A DNA stretch of 64,000 bases, taken from positions 39,150,458 through 39,214,457 of the forward strand of contig NC_134842.1 in NCBI RefSeq assembly GCF_965363235.1, given 5' to 3'. The position numbers and the translations under genes are program-made. Below the pieces are notes generated by a model. It saw only the letters and a list, made by a program, of their open reading frames with translations. It made no database searches and had not been told where the DNA came from. The stretch comes from Mytilus galloprovincialis (Eukaryota; Mollusca; Bivalvia; Mytilida; Mytilidae). Below are positions 35,191 to 47,104 of the stretch, piece after piece (the stretch's first letter is position 1; each line of letters begins with the position of its first letter).

Positions 35191-35477
35191 AGGTTCATGG
35201 ACCATATATGTCCTAGATGAAGTGTGCTGAAATTTTCTACCGGTTGTGATTTGAATGATGGCTAGTTTTGGGACATGCTTGCTGAGGTCTTTGTCCTACT
35301 GATGTTTTTGTATGATAATGAGAGTTTAATGGAGAGAAACATCGAACGTATTGTTAATTGTGGAATAACACGCGTAACCTGTTTGCTTTCTTCGTTTTTC
35401 ATAGGGCACGTATGGTTTCCCTCTTCCAGTTCGTTCGATCCCGTCTCTTTAGTTTGGTCCATTCCATCTCTATCCTT

Positions 35478-35481
35478 TTAT

Positions 35482-35524
<43 letters not shown>

Positions 35525-35545
35525 TGCTCTCTTTCTCACTTTTTC
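35478..35545. repeat. CT microsatellite
   Basis: About 20 CT dinucleotides with a few interruptions. A purine-rich GAGA/AGAT stretch on the same strand follows at 35620-35825, so the two could pair or form triplex-type structures. Confidence 0.9.
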
Positions 35546-35835
35546 ATTATATGTCATCTATTTCTTTCAATTGCTTACTCTCTGTTTGTCTTTTTTTTTC
35601 GAATAGTCGAGAGTTAGAATGACAGTTAGTAGACGACAAAGTTAGAGATAGAGCGAGTTGAGTGGGAGATGATTAGAGAGGAAGAATAGACGAGAGATTG
35701 AGAGTAGACGAGAGTGAGGAAGAGTAGTTGAGTGTGAGAAATAGATGAAGATAATGTGACCAGGAGAAGAGAGAGAATGAGAAGATGAGATTGAGAGAAA
35801 GTAGTGGAGTGTGTGAGAGAGATCATTCATCATCA

Positions 35836-36590
35836 ATGTATACTACCCTATATTTCCCGAACACGGAATTCCTAACCCGAATTTGTTACTCCGTTTCACA
35901 CGTAATAAAAATCAACTCAACTTTCCCCGCTCAACAACAATATACACACACATATGATCAACAATTGATACTCGCATCTGTTAATTGGAGTTTTATACAT
36001 TCTCTGCATTACAGTTACATTTTTTCAAACTTTGAAAGTATTCCGCATTCCTGGCCATTTGGGAGGAAAATTGTGTCGTCCAATGTCGTTCTCGTGTTTA
36101 GGAATAACTGCTTGACTTATTTGGATAGAGGAGTCAAGCTCGTCCTATGTCTTGCGATCTCTCCCAGTATTGTAGGCTAACTTGAGAGGAAAATAATTAC
36201 TCTTATATGACACAAATTTAACCCGAATGAATTATTTTACCCAGATTAAAACGACTAAGTGTGAACGGATTAAAAGAAATGAATTAACGTAAGGTAACGA
36301 TCATAACCAATATATATATATATAAACAGAATTATCATCTTTTTTTTTAATATTGTATGCGTCTTGCAAATCTCCTCAAATATTTGAATTGCATAAAATA
36401 CCTATGTTTTATTTTTTGGTGTCTTTTTATTGTAAAATTATGAACGTCCAAAAAAATTGAGAGTGTTTCTATTTACATTGAAAAAGACTAGCCAATGTCA
36501 AAATTACTGCATTCAAATGTGCAGCCTGCTTTAAGCAAATGCAGTTTGTATATAATATAGATAAATCAATCTAGTATCATTCGGTGATCA
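35836..36590. other. No supported gene
   Basis: 35836-36180 stays open on the + strand and is less AT-rich than its surroundings, but no domain or start is convincing; it may be part of an unrecognised repeat. Confidence 0.35.
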
Positions 36591-36594
36591 GTGT

Positions 36595-36712
36595 GGGCCA
36601 TGACTCCGTGTTGAGGGTCGTACTTTGACCTATAATGGTTTACTTTTACAAATTGTGACTTGGATGAAGAGTTATCTCATTGGCAATCTTACCACATCTT
36701 TGTATATCTAAA
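36595..36712 (-). repeat. M1 repeat, 5' fragment, minus
   Basis: Complement of M1: 'gttgagggtcgtactttgac', 'agagttatctcattggcaat' and 'cttaccacatct'. Diverged. Confidence 0.7.
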
Positions 36713-36861
36713 TAATAGTTAAGTTTGTTAATTTTAGTGTTTTATTAACGGTCTTAGTTTTAATTATTTGATTTCAATAAATTTGTTTTACATATTTTCT
36801 GTTTGAAATAATCACAAAAATGTGAGTGCAATAGAGAAACGTTCACACGACAATTATTCCG

Positions 36862-38057
36862 AAGGTGACCTGTTTTCTAACACTTCAAACACATAATTGA
36901 CCTGTTTTCTAACACTTAAAACACATATTGTTATTCTAATTACTTCCCTGTGAAAATTTAGATTACTCCAATTTCTGGTTATTACGATAACCTCATGTCC
37001 ATGACTTTTGACTTGTGTATCTTTTGCCCGACCTATAATGTTCTCCTTCCATACAATTGTATGTTCATTCGTTTCAAAAATTATTCAAAATGCATTCTTA
37101 AATTTCAATTAGTTATGGAAAGTATTACACAAGTTGAATATGATCGGTGATATCTTCCATTAACCAAATCTAATTCAAATAAAGATAGTCCTTTTTTTTT
37201 GGGGGGGGGGGGGGGTTCAGCCGAATGATTACGTTATCTCTTCATTGCAGGTAAAGAGACATGGGCCTCCTTTACACAATTCCATCCTCCGTTTTTGTCA
37301 TTGAATTTCATTATATATGTATCTGTTTTAGTACAACAACAGTATGACAGATGACTGATAAAGGGTATGATTGTTTTTGAAGATATAAGTTATTTGTTGG
37401 CTCGGCATTTGATTTAAAATAGTGATTATATCAAAATCTTATATGCAGATAGAGACCCAGAATACATAGTTGAACCATCAAAATGCATATATGAGAATAG
37501 AAATAACCGAATTAAATTGCTTATTTCTTTGTAAATGTTACAGACTTATATTCTACGGTTGAATGTAGCTGCTGTAAATTAATTAACAGAAGAGACTTTT
37601 ATCAGTGGTATCAATTATGTTGTACATTTGTTCAAGGGTTCATCAATTGCATGAATAATTAGGATTACATGTTCCATCACACAATCTATTATTACTTTTG
37701 TCAAATTATATAAACTTGCATATGCTGAAATTCTTATCTTTGGTTTCTTTATAAGCAGTGAAATACACATGATAGATGTTGCATCGTTCTGATAATGCTA
37801 TGCCACTCTGGATGGATTTAAAAAAAAAATTTCATCAAGCATCAGATTAAACTGTATATAAAAAAAATTACCAAAGGTACCAGGCTTGTGATACACATGA
37901 CTCATCATAGACGAACGAATCAAAACAGTTGTAAGGCCAAATTTATCTAAACATAGTATATCAAGGAAGTATTTCAAAATAATTATACATTAGGAAATAA
38001 TTCTCTGGTTTCGACGTCCTTTCCGTTTTGAAATAGCACATTTCACAAAATGTTCAG
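36862..38057 (+). repeat. Upstream flank of TLR1, duplicated at 49349-50794
   Basis: Starts at 'gaaggtgacctgttttctaa' (36862) and matches 49349 onward at roughly 90% or better up to the TLR-A start codon. Holds an internal 32-bp tandem duplication and a T8G14 run near 37195. Common upstream sequence of the TLR-A copies, so it likely carries their promoter and 5'UTR. Confidence 0.9.
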
Positions 38058-40784
38058 ATGTCGGTTTTATTGATAAAATGTATTTGTATTATACTGTGCA
38101 TGGCATATGGATATAATGTCTTCTGCCTTACGAAAGAAATACGATGTGGAAAATATAAAGAATGCATATGTAAAGGGGAAAATGCAACGTGTTCATTATT
38201 GCATTATATTCCGTCGTTGCCACGAAAAATAGCCAAATTAACATTGAAAAATAACACTCTAACGTTGATCAATCAGAGTGCTTTTAGGAATATTTCTTCA
38301 ATCAAACTCAAGACACTATGGTTTGAGAACAATTCAATTGAAACAATACAAGATGATGCATTTTATGATTTCAAAGTTTTAACTAATCTAAATATAACGA
38401 ACGAAAAGTTTTTGAATGTAACATCATTAAAATTTTCGTTCAAGAGTTTGAATAGTACCACCATTCAAAAGTAAACTTTAGAGAACAACGATTGGAATGC
38501 GATTCCGGATGATATGTTTTCTTATTTATTGGTAGATATTATCTGTATGTCGCTAAACAACAATTTATTCCAAGAACTAAATTCAAGTGTTTTTCTACCT
38601 ATACGAAGCCTACGTAAACTGTTTATCCAGAAAAATGAAATTGTGTTTGTCGATCTTAACGGTCTAATCACAACTGAGATTCTGGATTTATCAAATAATA
38701 ACATTTATGCAATACCTAATTTTTGTAAAGAAAACAATAGAACGTTTGTTTCGCAGCTGAAAAACTTGTCACTTGCATACAATAGTATACGGCAATTTTC
38801 TAAAGAATCCTTTAGATGCCTAGACAATCTTTTATTATTCATCTGATTGTTAATCTGAATTTTGGTGAAAATTGACAATTTTTGACTAAATTTTTTTTTT
38901 AAAGAAAAAAAAAAAAACACACGACTTTCTTTTTATTTTCTGAATATATAGAATGTGGTCTTTCAAAATTTGTCAATGACATGTCATGGTATTGTTGGTC
39001 TTGGGAGATAAACAGATTTAAAATTTTAAAGTTTTTGAAATTTTTCATTTTCGAATTTTAACACATTTTAAATGGTTGCTATGGAAACAAACTATTTAGT
39101 AAATTCACAATTTTAACGTTTTTGTATAGTTTGGGGTTTTGTTTGTCAATACTGTAAATATACATATCCTTTGTATTGATTAACTTTATTTCTATGGGAC
39201 TTTAAATTCCCTTATTTTATATTTTCAAAAAGGGTCTTTTTTCACATATTCAGGCAAAATGTTGATTTGATGGTTACCATGGCAACGGGCATAATACAGG
39301 GAAAATAAAGACAGAATTTTGACCATCTACCAAAGTTCTTATGATATAGGGCAAAAAAAATTACTTCTGTGACATGCCATGAATCACCTTCTGCATGATT
39401 TTTACAAAGACCGGTACTTAAGTATCTGAATCTGGACGGAAACCGTGTCCGACGCTTAGGTGATAATGTCTTTGGATTATTAAATAGTATAAGAAGACTT
39501 TCAATAGGAGTTAACCAGCAGCTGGAACATATTGCCTCATTTGCATTTAATAGTTCATCGCTACAAGTTCTACGTTTGCATCGAAATCATTTCCGATTTA
39601 GTAAAAGAAAACTCAAGAGAGAGGATTTTAATCCGTTATTGACTTTTGGAACTATTCCAAATTTGAAAGAATTAGATTTATCTAACAACCATTTAAAGGA
39701 TTATGTGATACTGGGAAAACTTTTTTTATCTACAAGAAATATTAGAAAACTTAATTTAGCCTCGACACTTGTAAAAACAATCCCAGACGGATTTTTACAA
39801 AACATGCCATACATTAAATTGTTGAATTTACATGGCAATGAACTAGAAACGTGAAATGCATCAATTTTTAAAAATTTGTCTTCCATGCGTGAGTTGTATC
39901 TTGACGGAAATAATATACATGTTATAAACGAAAAGTCTTTCCCATCATACTTATTAAAATCTGTAAAAGTACTTGAATTATCCGGTAATCAAAATCGATG
40001 TACATGTGAGATTAAATGGTTTTTAGATACAATTCGATCAACAAACTTATCAATTAAAATGCACAAAAATTGGCCAAAGTATTACACATGCCACTATCCA
40101 GATGATCTACGAAAATCACTACTTGCAGATTATTTTCCAACGACAGCAGAATGTAATCCTTTGAACATTGTGTCAATTATAATAATAGCTGCATGTTCGT
40201 CTGTTTTGATTTTACTTTTCTGTGTCCTAATGACCTTCAATTGCCAGATAAACCTTGAAAATGTGCTTTACCTGTTTCGTTTAAAAAAGCGCATGAAAAG
40301 TGGGAACTTTAGTCTTGAATCGTCAGATGATTTTGAGTTTGACGCGTTCGTTGTTTATTGCGATGCCGATCGCCTATGGGTCCATGGCGTTCTACTGAAA
40401 CGATTGGAAAATGCTCACCTTAATATTTGTGTACATCATAGGGATTTTGATGTCGGTGACACAATCATCAACAATATTGGAAAATATATGGAGAAAAGTT
40501 GGAAGATAATAGTTGTTTTGTCTAATAACTTTGCTAAAAGCGAATGGAGTCAATGGGAGGTTGATCTTGTACAAGAGCGGAGGCGCCGACAGGGAAAAGA
40601 GGTTTTGATATTAATCATGTACCAACAGATTGATTCGAAACACATGATTACACCACTAAAGACATTACTCGACACAACGCCTTATTTATCATATAAGGAA
40701 GGGTTTGGCGAGTATTTGTTTTGGAATGCTGTCATTAAAGACATTAACAAACCTTTGAATATTCCACCAACTTCTATTTTCTAA
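38058..40784 (+). pseudogene. TLR1: broken Toll-like receptor, A type
   Basis: Type I membrane receptor of innate immunity. ATG 38058 gives a signal peptide (MSVLLIKCICIILCMAYGYN), a Cys-rich N cap and leucine-rich repeats, then LRRCT (RCTCEIKWFLDTIRS at ~40000), one membrane helix (IVSIIIIAACSSVLILLFCV, ~40170) and a TIR domain (~40335-40760) with box 1 FDAFVVYC, box 2 RDFDVGD and an FW near the end. TLR3 is its closest relative. Broken by an in-frame TAA at 38472-38474, a ~588-bp insertion (38832-39419), and a TGA at 39852-39854. The 3' piece from 39876 stays open for 302 codons and could still make a membrane-TIR protein if transcribed. Stop TAA at 40782-40784. Confidence 0.92.
38832..39419. 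mobile_element. 588-bp insertion within TLR1, two RFX X-box motifs
   Basis: Absent from TLR3, TLR2 and TLR4 at the same codon; CTT stands on both sides. Lacks GT..AG ends, so it is not an obvious intron. Contains GTTGCTATGGAAAC (39075-39088) and GTTACCATGGCAAC (39273-39286), both fitting the RFX X-box consensus. Class unknown. Confidence 0.75.
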
Positions 40785-41087
40785 AAAAATAAATGGATTA
40801 ATATTAAGCTTTGTTGTTTTGTAATCAGAAAACGAGTCACAAATTCGCTTTTGGTTTTCTGAAACACGTTTCAAGATCTATCCTCACATATCGTATCTTT
40901 AAAGTCTATCTTTTATTCTTTTTAAATTGGTGTTTTATTTCTGCGTCTTTGTCAAATTTATTTGTCTTTTGGTTGGATTTTATGGTCAGATGTGTTATAT
41001 GTCTGTTTACACGGTTTTGGCTTATTGGTCCCATTCATTGCCCCATTTACTAATAATGTCTGTTTGGGCAGTTTACCCATTATTGCC

Positions 41088-41093
41088 AATAAA
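41088..41093 (+). terminator. AATAAA, likely TLR1 poly(A) signal
   Basis: In 'ccaataaaacgataaac', ~300 bases after the stop; the TLR3 counterpart is at 53113-53118. Another AATAAA at 40788 is almost on the stop codon and less likely. Confidence 0.45.
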
Positions 41094-41480
41094 ACGATAA
41101 ACACCTGTCATTCATTCAAGTGGGATGTTTACCTTACTTTAAAACCAATGGCATACTAAATGAAATAAAATAAAGAACAGTTAACATGTGTGAGTACATC
41201 AGAGAAACAATGAATATTTTTATACTGTCAATCAAAAAAATCTAATGTTTTGAAAAGTAATATTGAATAATTACATTTTCAAAAGAATGTAATTAATTGC
41301 TTTCAAGAAGCTCAATTACACATTATTTCAAATATTTTGGAATTTTTAATTAGTTACATATAATTACTATAATAGCAATTTGAATAATACCAGCCCTGCT
41401 CATTTCATTAAATAATTCTATGAAAGGCCTATTTGTTTGAAGTATTCCCGTTGGTTTCCATTCGGTTGTAATAACATTCA

Positions 41481-41900
41481 ATAATTTAATTTTGGATGTA
41501 ACGCGTCTTCTGATTGGCTGACGTTGTTTAGTTTATCAGCTCATAGACATAATTTTGTCATGTGATCGTGACGTCATCAAAGTTTTTTCTTGATTTACTC
41601 CGGTTTTAAATTGATTTGATTTTTGGTGTTTTAACGGCACTATTAAGCACCGCATTTAGGCTATTTCGTGGTGGTCAGTTTTTATTGGTGGAGGAAGTCA
41701 TAGTGTTCGGACCGGTTTCAAATGGAATTAAGAATTTAAATATAAGAAATAACTGTAATGTTTTTTTTATGTCTTTACGAAATAACATCAGAAATGTGAT
41801 GCACGCTGAATAAACCGCGTAGCGTGTTATTTTAAAGTGTGCACCATATTTTTTATGTTATTTCGAATAGACAGAAAAAATATTGCAGTCATTCCTTAAT
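41481..41900 (-). mobile_element. Foldback element, copy 2, with nested insert
   Basis: Complement of the 27258-27556 element: 'ggatgtaacgcgtcttctga', 'gatcgtgacgtcatc' and the hairpin half 'tgttatttcgaatagacaga'. The middle (~41620-41735) carries an extra ~115 bp not in copy 1. Unit II shows the empty site near 53505 ('cattcaata' joined to 'gtcctttccgta'), so the insertion followed or escaped the segmental duplication. Confidence 0.83.
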
Positions 41901-41961
41901 TGGTATCCTTTCCGTATTCTCTTTGCTTTTTGTAGTTTTTTGCAATTCTACCGTTTTAATG

Positions 41962-44396
41962 AAAACTTACCAAGAAAAATGTGGTGCACACTTTAAAATA
42001 ACAGCTTTCTACAGTGTCTGTTTTTTTTTAATTGCCTTCTTTCCATTTCCAAGAAATCTTACATACATGTATGTGTATACAATTTTATTTTGAAACAAAA
42101 CAACAATGAAATATATAATAACAAAAATAATAATAATTCTTATTGTACTAAACACTACATCAGATAATTTTTGAGGATCAACTTATATGGTTTACACCCG
42201 AGTCAAACATAAGTTATCTCCCTTGAAATCAGATCACATTGTAGATGTCTGTATTGTTAGCCTACAATTATTGAAATCAGTAATCAAGAGTGTGTAATTT
42301 CACTTATTATAAAAAATATTTACCATGTACAGTCAATTACAAAAATTAGTTTTCAGAAATTGCAAACTTCTGTATCCCTTTCGGTATAAGGCTTTATTCC
42401 ATCAAAATAACAAAAATATTCGTATCTGGACATCAATGCAATGTTTTGTATGCAAATTTTTCAAAGACAGTATGTCGTTTTTGATCAGATTTTGAAATTA
42501 CTTTCCAACCCTACCACATCCTAATAAAAGGAGTAAAACTGTAAAAGAGAAATAGCTTTCTCATCTTTAAAATAGCAAACCAGAATTAAAACATGCGCTG
42601 CTAAATAGATTGAATCTTAATTAAGATTACATAAAAAAACTTTTGAATTTAAGTATTAGGACCTCTATATAACCTTTTAAGCGTATCAAACCAAAATCAT
42701 ACACCAGAACATTACTTAAAGTAAGTGTATTGTAATATATCAGATTGTATCACTAGTGCAAAATAAAGTTTCAAAACTTACCAAGAAAAATGTGGTGCAC
42801 ACTTTAAAATAACAGCTTTCTACAGTGTCTGGTTTTTTTTAATTGCCTTCTCTCCATTTCCAAGAAATCTTACATACATGTATGTGTATACAATTTTATT
42901 TTGAAACAAAACAACAATGAAATATATAATAACAAAAATAATAATAAGTCTTATTGTACTAAACACTACATCAGATAATTTTTGAGGATCAACTTATATG
43001 GTTTACATCCGAGTCAAACATGAGTTATCTCCCTTGAAATCAGATCACATTGTAGATGTCTGTATTGTTAGCCTACAATTATTGAAATCAGTAATCAAGA
43101 GTTTGTAATTTCACTTATTATAAAAAATATTTACCATGTACAGTCAATTACAAAAATTAGTTTTCAGAAATTGCAAACTTCTGTATCCCTTTCGGTATAA
43201 GGCTTTATTCCATCAAAATAACAAAAATATTCGTATCTGGACATCAATGCAATGTTTTGTATGCAAATTTTTCAAAGACAGTATGTCGTTTTTGATCAGA
43301 TTTTGAAATTACTTTCCAACCCTACCACATCCTAATAAAAGGAGTAAAACTGTAAAAGAGAAATAGCTTTCTCATCTTTAAAATAGCAAACCAGAATTAA
43401 AACATGCGCTGCTAAATAGATTGAATCTTAATTAAGATTACATAAAAAAACTTTTGAATTTAAGTATTAGGACCTCTATATAACCTTTTAAGCGTATCAA
43501 ACCAAAATCATACACCAGAACATTACTTAAAGTAAGTGTATTGTAATATATCAGATTGTATCACTAGTGCAAAATAAAGTTTCAAAACTTACCAAGAAAA
43601 ATGTGGTGCACACTTTAAAATAACAGCTTTCTACAGTGTCTGGTTTTTTTTAATTGCCTTCTCTCCATTTCCAAGAAATCTTACATACATGTATGTGTAT
43701 ACAATTTTATTTTGAAACAAAACAACAATGAAATATATAATAACAAAAATAATAATAAGTCTTATTGTACTAAACACTACATCAGATAATTTTTGAGGAT
43801 CAACTTATATGGTTTACATCCGAGTCAAACATGAGTTATCTCCCTTGAAATCAGATCACATTGTAGATGTCTGTATTGTTAGCCTACAATTATTGAAATC
43901 AGTAATCAAGAGTTTGTAATTTCACTTATTATAAAAAATATTTACCATGTACAGTCAATTACAAAAATTAGTTTTCAGAAATTGCAAACTTCTGTATCCC
44001 TTTCGGTATAAGGCTTTATTCCATCAAAATAACAAAAATATTCGTATCTGGACATCAATGCAATGTTTTGTATGCAAATTTGTCAAAGACAGTATGTCGT
44101 TTTTGAGCAGATTTTGAAATTACTTTCCTACCTTACCACATCCTAATAAAAGGAGTAAAACTGTAAAAGAGAAATAGCTTTCTCATCTTGAAAATAGCAA
44201 ACCAGAATTAAAACATGCGCTGCTAAATAGATTGAATCTTAATTAAGATTACATAAAAAAACTTTTGAATTTAAGTATTAGGACCTCTATATAACCTTTT
44301 AAGCGTATCAAACCAAAATCATACACCCAGAACATTACTTAAAGTAAGTGTATTGTAATATATCAGATTGTATCACTAGTGCAAAATAAAGTTTCA
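41962..44396 (+). repeat. 811-bp tandem repeat, three nearly identical copies
   Basis: Units 41962-42772, 42773-43583 and 43584-44396, each starting 'aaaacttaccaagaaaaatg' and ending 'gcaaaataaagtttc'. Units differ by only a handful of bases. A single diverged copy stands at the same place in unit II (53560-53808 continuing at 55284), so the triplication happened in unit I only. No coding. Confidence 0.97.
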
Positions 44397-44399
44397 AAT

Positions 44400-45300
44400 G
44401 GGTGGCATCATTGGTGACAATTATATTGTTATCAAGCTTTGCTATACAATAACAGACTTATTGTGTGTATGCTTGTATAAGTGTCTCTCTTAGAAGAAAT
44501 ATGGCAGTTTTCAGATTGATGCATGGTTTAGTTTAAATGTGTAATTAAGAAATATAAGATCAATGCCTGTATAAAAAATTGAAATTATTCCAACAATATA
44601 TAGGTTGTTGGAATTGTTCCAACTTTTTCAACAGGCTTTGCACGAAAAAAAGGATGTCAAAAATTTATAATAAAAGCAGCATATTTCGAAGAATTTTAAA
44701 GATATATAAAGCTGAAGATATATATGCTAATTACACTTGACCTATGTGCGCAAAAAAAGTTTTATCTCCTAGTCTCGATGCCGATGGTTGATAAACATTA
44801 AATCATAAATGAATCCATCCTCTTATTCAATATTGGAATATCAATTTTCCTTTGAATAGACGACTTTTGTTCTGTATAATAAATAACATTTAAAACTAAA
44901 TAGGAGTTCAAGGTACCATACTTCTTAATCAGTAAAGAACCAATATTTAATTGCACAAACATCTAAAATATTGGTTACAATTTACCGAGAGTATAGACGA
45001 GGATTTACAGAATAGAGAAAAATAGGCATAAAAAATAGAGCTCAAAGATATGGTGAAATCTTAAGAATACGGGAAAACAGGTAAACGAATTAAGGATAGG
45101 GAACACGCCATTAAGAGTTAAAAATTCACTTCAACTCCGTTCCTCAATCCAGACCATTGATTTAGTAAAAACACTTTTGATATATACTGCATGTAAAACT
45201 TTTAAATAGATCAATAACGTAAATGTCGCAAATTGAAATAAATATAATTTACGACGAAAAGACTTTATAATTTAAAAAAAAAATATCACATAAGTCATAT
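44400..45300. other. No gene seen
   Basis: AT-rich spacer between the 811-bp array and U1. Its right part (44930-45300) matches 55620-56000 in unit II. Confidence 0.5.
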
Positions 45301-45354
45301 TACTGACCATAACATTACTTCATCAGAGGCAATAATTATTGTATGTTGTTTGTT

Positions 45355-45612
45355 TTGTTTTACAAGCGAAGTCAATTCTTTTCTATAATCACAGTCTTGT
45401 TACCACCAATGTATATCACTGATTGTCCTGGCTTAAATTAATATTAGATTTCTGCACGAGTTTTCTATGTTCCTTGTTCTGTTTTTTACAAGCGAAGTCA
45501 ATTCTTGCCTATTATCACAGACTTATTACCGCCCATGTATATCAGTGATTGTCTTGGTTTAGATTAATTTTAGATTTATTCAGACTAATTCCTTTGTTCT
45601 TTAGAACAATCC
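45355..45612 (-). repeat. 126-bp tandem copies of the U gene 3' end
   Basis: 'tacaagcgaagtcaattct' at 45361 and 45487 head two units that each include the complement of the last ~10 U codons, the stop and adjoining 3'UTR. The right-hand unit is the real end of U1. Confidence 0.85.
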
Positions 45613-46720
45613 TTAGTTGGAATTTAGGTTTCTTTTTCATTGGTTCGTTAAAGTCATTTTCAAGTTCAAAATTATCAGGCATGTCTGATTTAAGTTTCTG
45701 ATTTGTGCTTTTCTTTGTTCTGAGCGTATCCATTTGTTTAATAGCATTGTTGATCATCTGTAGAAAAATTTTGTCATGTCTTGCAGGACTTGTCTGTTCA
45801 AGTAGTGTCTGGGTTTGGTCTTGTTCAAGCAATTCAAGTTTTGTTGTTAATGACTGATGTGTGGATATCATTTTAAATTTCAATGGTTGCTTGTGAAATG
45901 ATCCCAATTTTAAAATCTGTGAGTCTCTCTGATAATCATCGGTAACAGATCCATTGAACTTTGAAACAGTTGCTTTACTTACAGTAACATTTTTCAAATC
46001 TTTATCAGTAACAACCTTCTCGTGCATGACCTTGACCTTTTTACCAAACTTTTTTAGAATGTATTGCCCAGGCTCTATTTTGTCAATCAGGATACATATA
46101 ATCTTGTTTGATTTAAACAGGACATAGGCAGGTTGAATTTTAGCAGATTCAAGTGAACTCTCCAGATCATCATAATATTGAGGCATATTTTCTCTTAATA
46201 ATCGTTTATCACTACCGTCAGTCATGAAGACCTGAATATCAGTCACTGTAGATGATGTTTTATCGGAACTTCCAGAAAGAACAGTTAGTCCTTGACAATA
46301 CCTAACAACAGATGGATGAAAATTTCTGTGATCAATGAACTGATTTGGAGTGCTGGTTGTGCTTGTATCTGAATCTGAAGGTTCTGTACTGACATTGTTA
46401 AACATGTCATCTTCAGATTGTTCCGTTGATAAAGAGATGACTGATGTCTGACTGTTTGTTTGGGAGATAGAGGTGGTAGATAATGAAATTACAGACTTTT
46501 GACTCTCAGTGTATTCAGTCGAAGAGCACAACTCCTGAGATTGAGATGGTTCTACTGACTGTGAGTAAGGTGTCTGGTTTTGAGACATTTTCTTTTCTGT
46601 TGGGCTTTTTGCCCCACTCACGCTTTGGTCAACAGATGAGTTACTCTTCCCTATGATGTGTTGGTCAGCTATAATTTGTGATTTATTGAAAAATTGTAAT
46701 TGTGTATGCAGTAGATCCAT
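45542..46720 (-). CDS. U1: orphan gene, 392 aa, between TLR-A and TLR-B
   Basis: Not recognised. ATG at 46720, TGA at 45542. No signal peptide and no membrane segment, so likely intracellular. Residues 1-130 are low-complexity, rich in Ser, Thr and Gln, with a doubled VISLST (77-82 and 93-98) and an acidic QSEDDMFNN. Residues ~136-290 look ordered (PSVVRYCQGLTVLSGSS, YVLFKSNKIICILIDKIEPG, KVKVMHEKVVTDKDLKNV). The C-terminus is basic, with MKKKPK resembling a nuclear import signal. A conserved AG (46755-46754) 33 bases upstream of the ATG, with a pyrimidine tract, suggests a spliced 5'UTR; U2 has the same. It runs against the TLR genes and is duplicated with them. Intact frame against a broken U2 suggests selection in at least one copy. 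Confidence 0.75.
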   Translation of the reverse strand: MDLLHTQLQFFNKSQIIADQHIIGKSNSSVDQSVSGAKSPTEKKMSQNQTPYSQSVEPSQSQELCSSTEYTESQKSVISLSTTSISQTNSQTSVISLSTEQSEDDMFNNVSTEPSDSDTSTTSTPNQFIDHRNFHPSVVRYCQGLTVLSGSSDKTSSTVTDIQVFMTDGSDKRLLRENMPQYYDDLESSLESAKIQPAYVLFKSNKIICILIDKIEPGQYILKKFGKKVKVMHEKVVTDKDLKNVTVSKATVSKFNGSVTDDYQRDSQILKLGSFHKQPLKFKMISTHQSLTTKLELLEQDQTQTLLEQTSPARHDKIFLQMINNAIKQMDTLRTKKSTNQKLKSDMPDNFELENDFNEPMKKKPKFQLRIVLKNKGISLNKSKINLNQDNH

Positions 46721-46859
46721 ATCTTCCTACTTTTAAATCAGCTCTCTTGAGTTCTGAAAATAAACCTTATATTTGCAGAGATTATACATATGGTGCTACA
46801 CTTTAATTTCATTGTGCTAAATATTCACTTGGGGTGTAATTTCTATTTGATAATGATGG

Positions 46860-46965
46860 AACTAAATAAAAACAAGTATAACGTTGAAGAGCATTGAGGA
46901 CCCAAAGTTCCAAAAAGTTGTACCAAATACGGCTAAGGTAATCCATGCCTGGGATAAAAAAAAAA
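46860..46965 (-). repeat. M5 repeat fragment, minus
   Basis: 'ttgaagagcattgaggaccc', 'ttccaaaaagttgtaccaaa' and 'taatccatgcctgggat' are the complement of 60220-60300. Confidence 0.8.
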
Positions 46966-47104
46966 ATCCTCAGTATCACGAATAAATCATAATTTTGCAA
47001 ACAGTTAATTTATAAAAATGACAGATGTACGTAATTATGAAGAGATCAACTATCACAGGTACGAATATATATAAAAAAAACCTGAAGTATCAAGGAAGTT
47101 TTAT

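Noticed and set aside
35785-36180. 131-codon open frame after the GA-rich stretch
   Set aside because: The first part is low-complexity; the rest shows no domain. Possibly part of an unidentified repeat, but I cannot assign it.
38832-39419. Intron in TLR1
   Set aside because: Borders lack GT and AG, and TLR2, TLR3 and TLR4 are continuous at this point; treated as an insertion.
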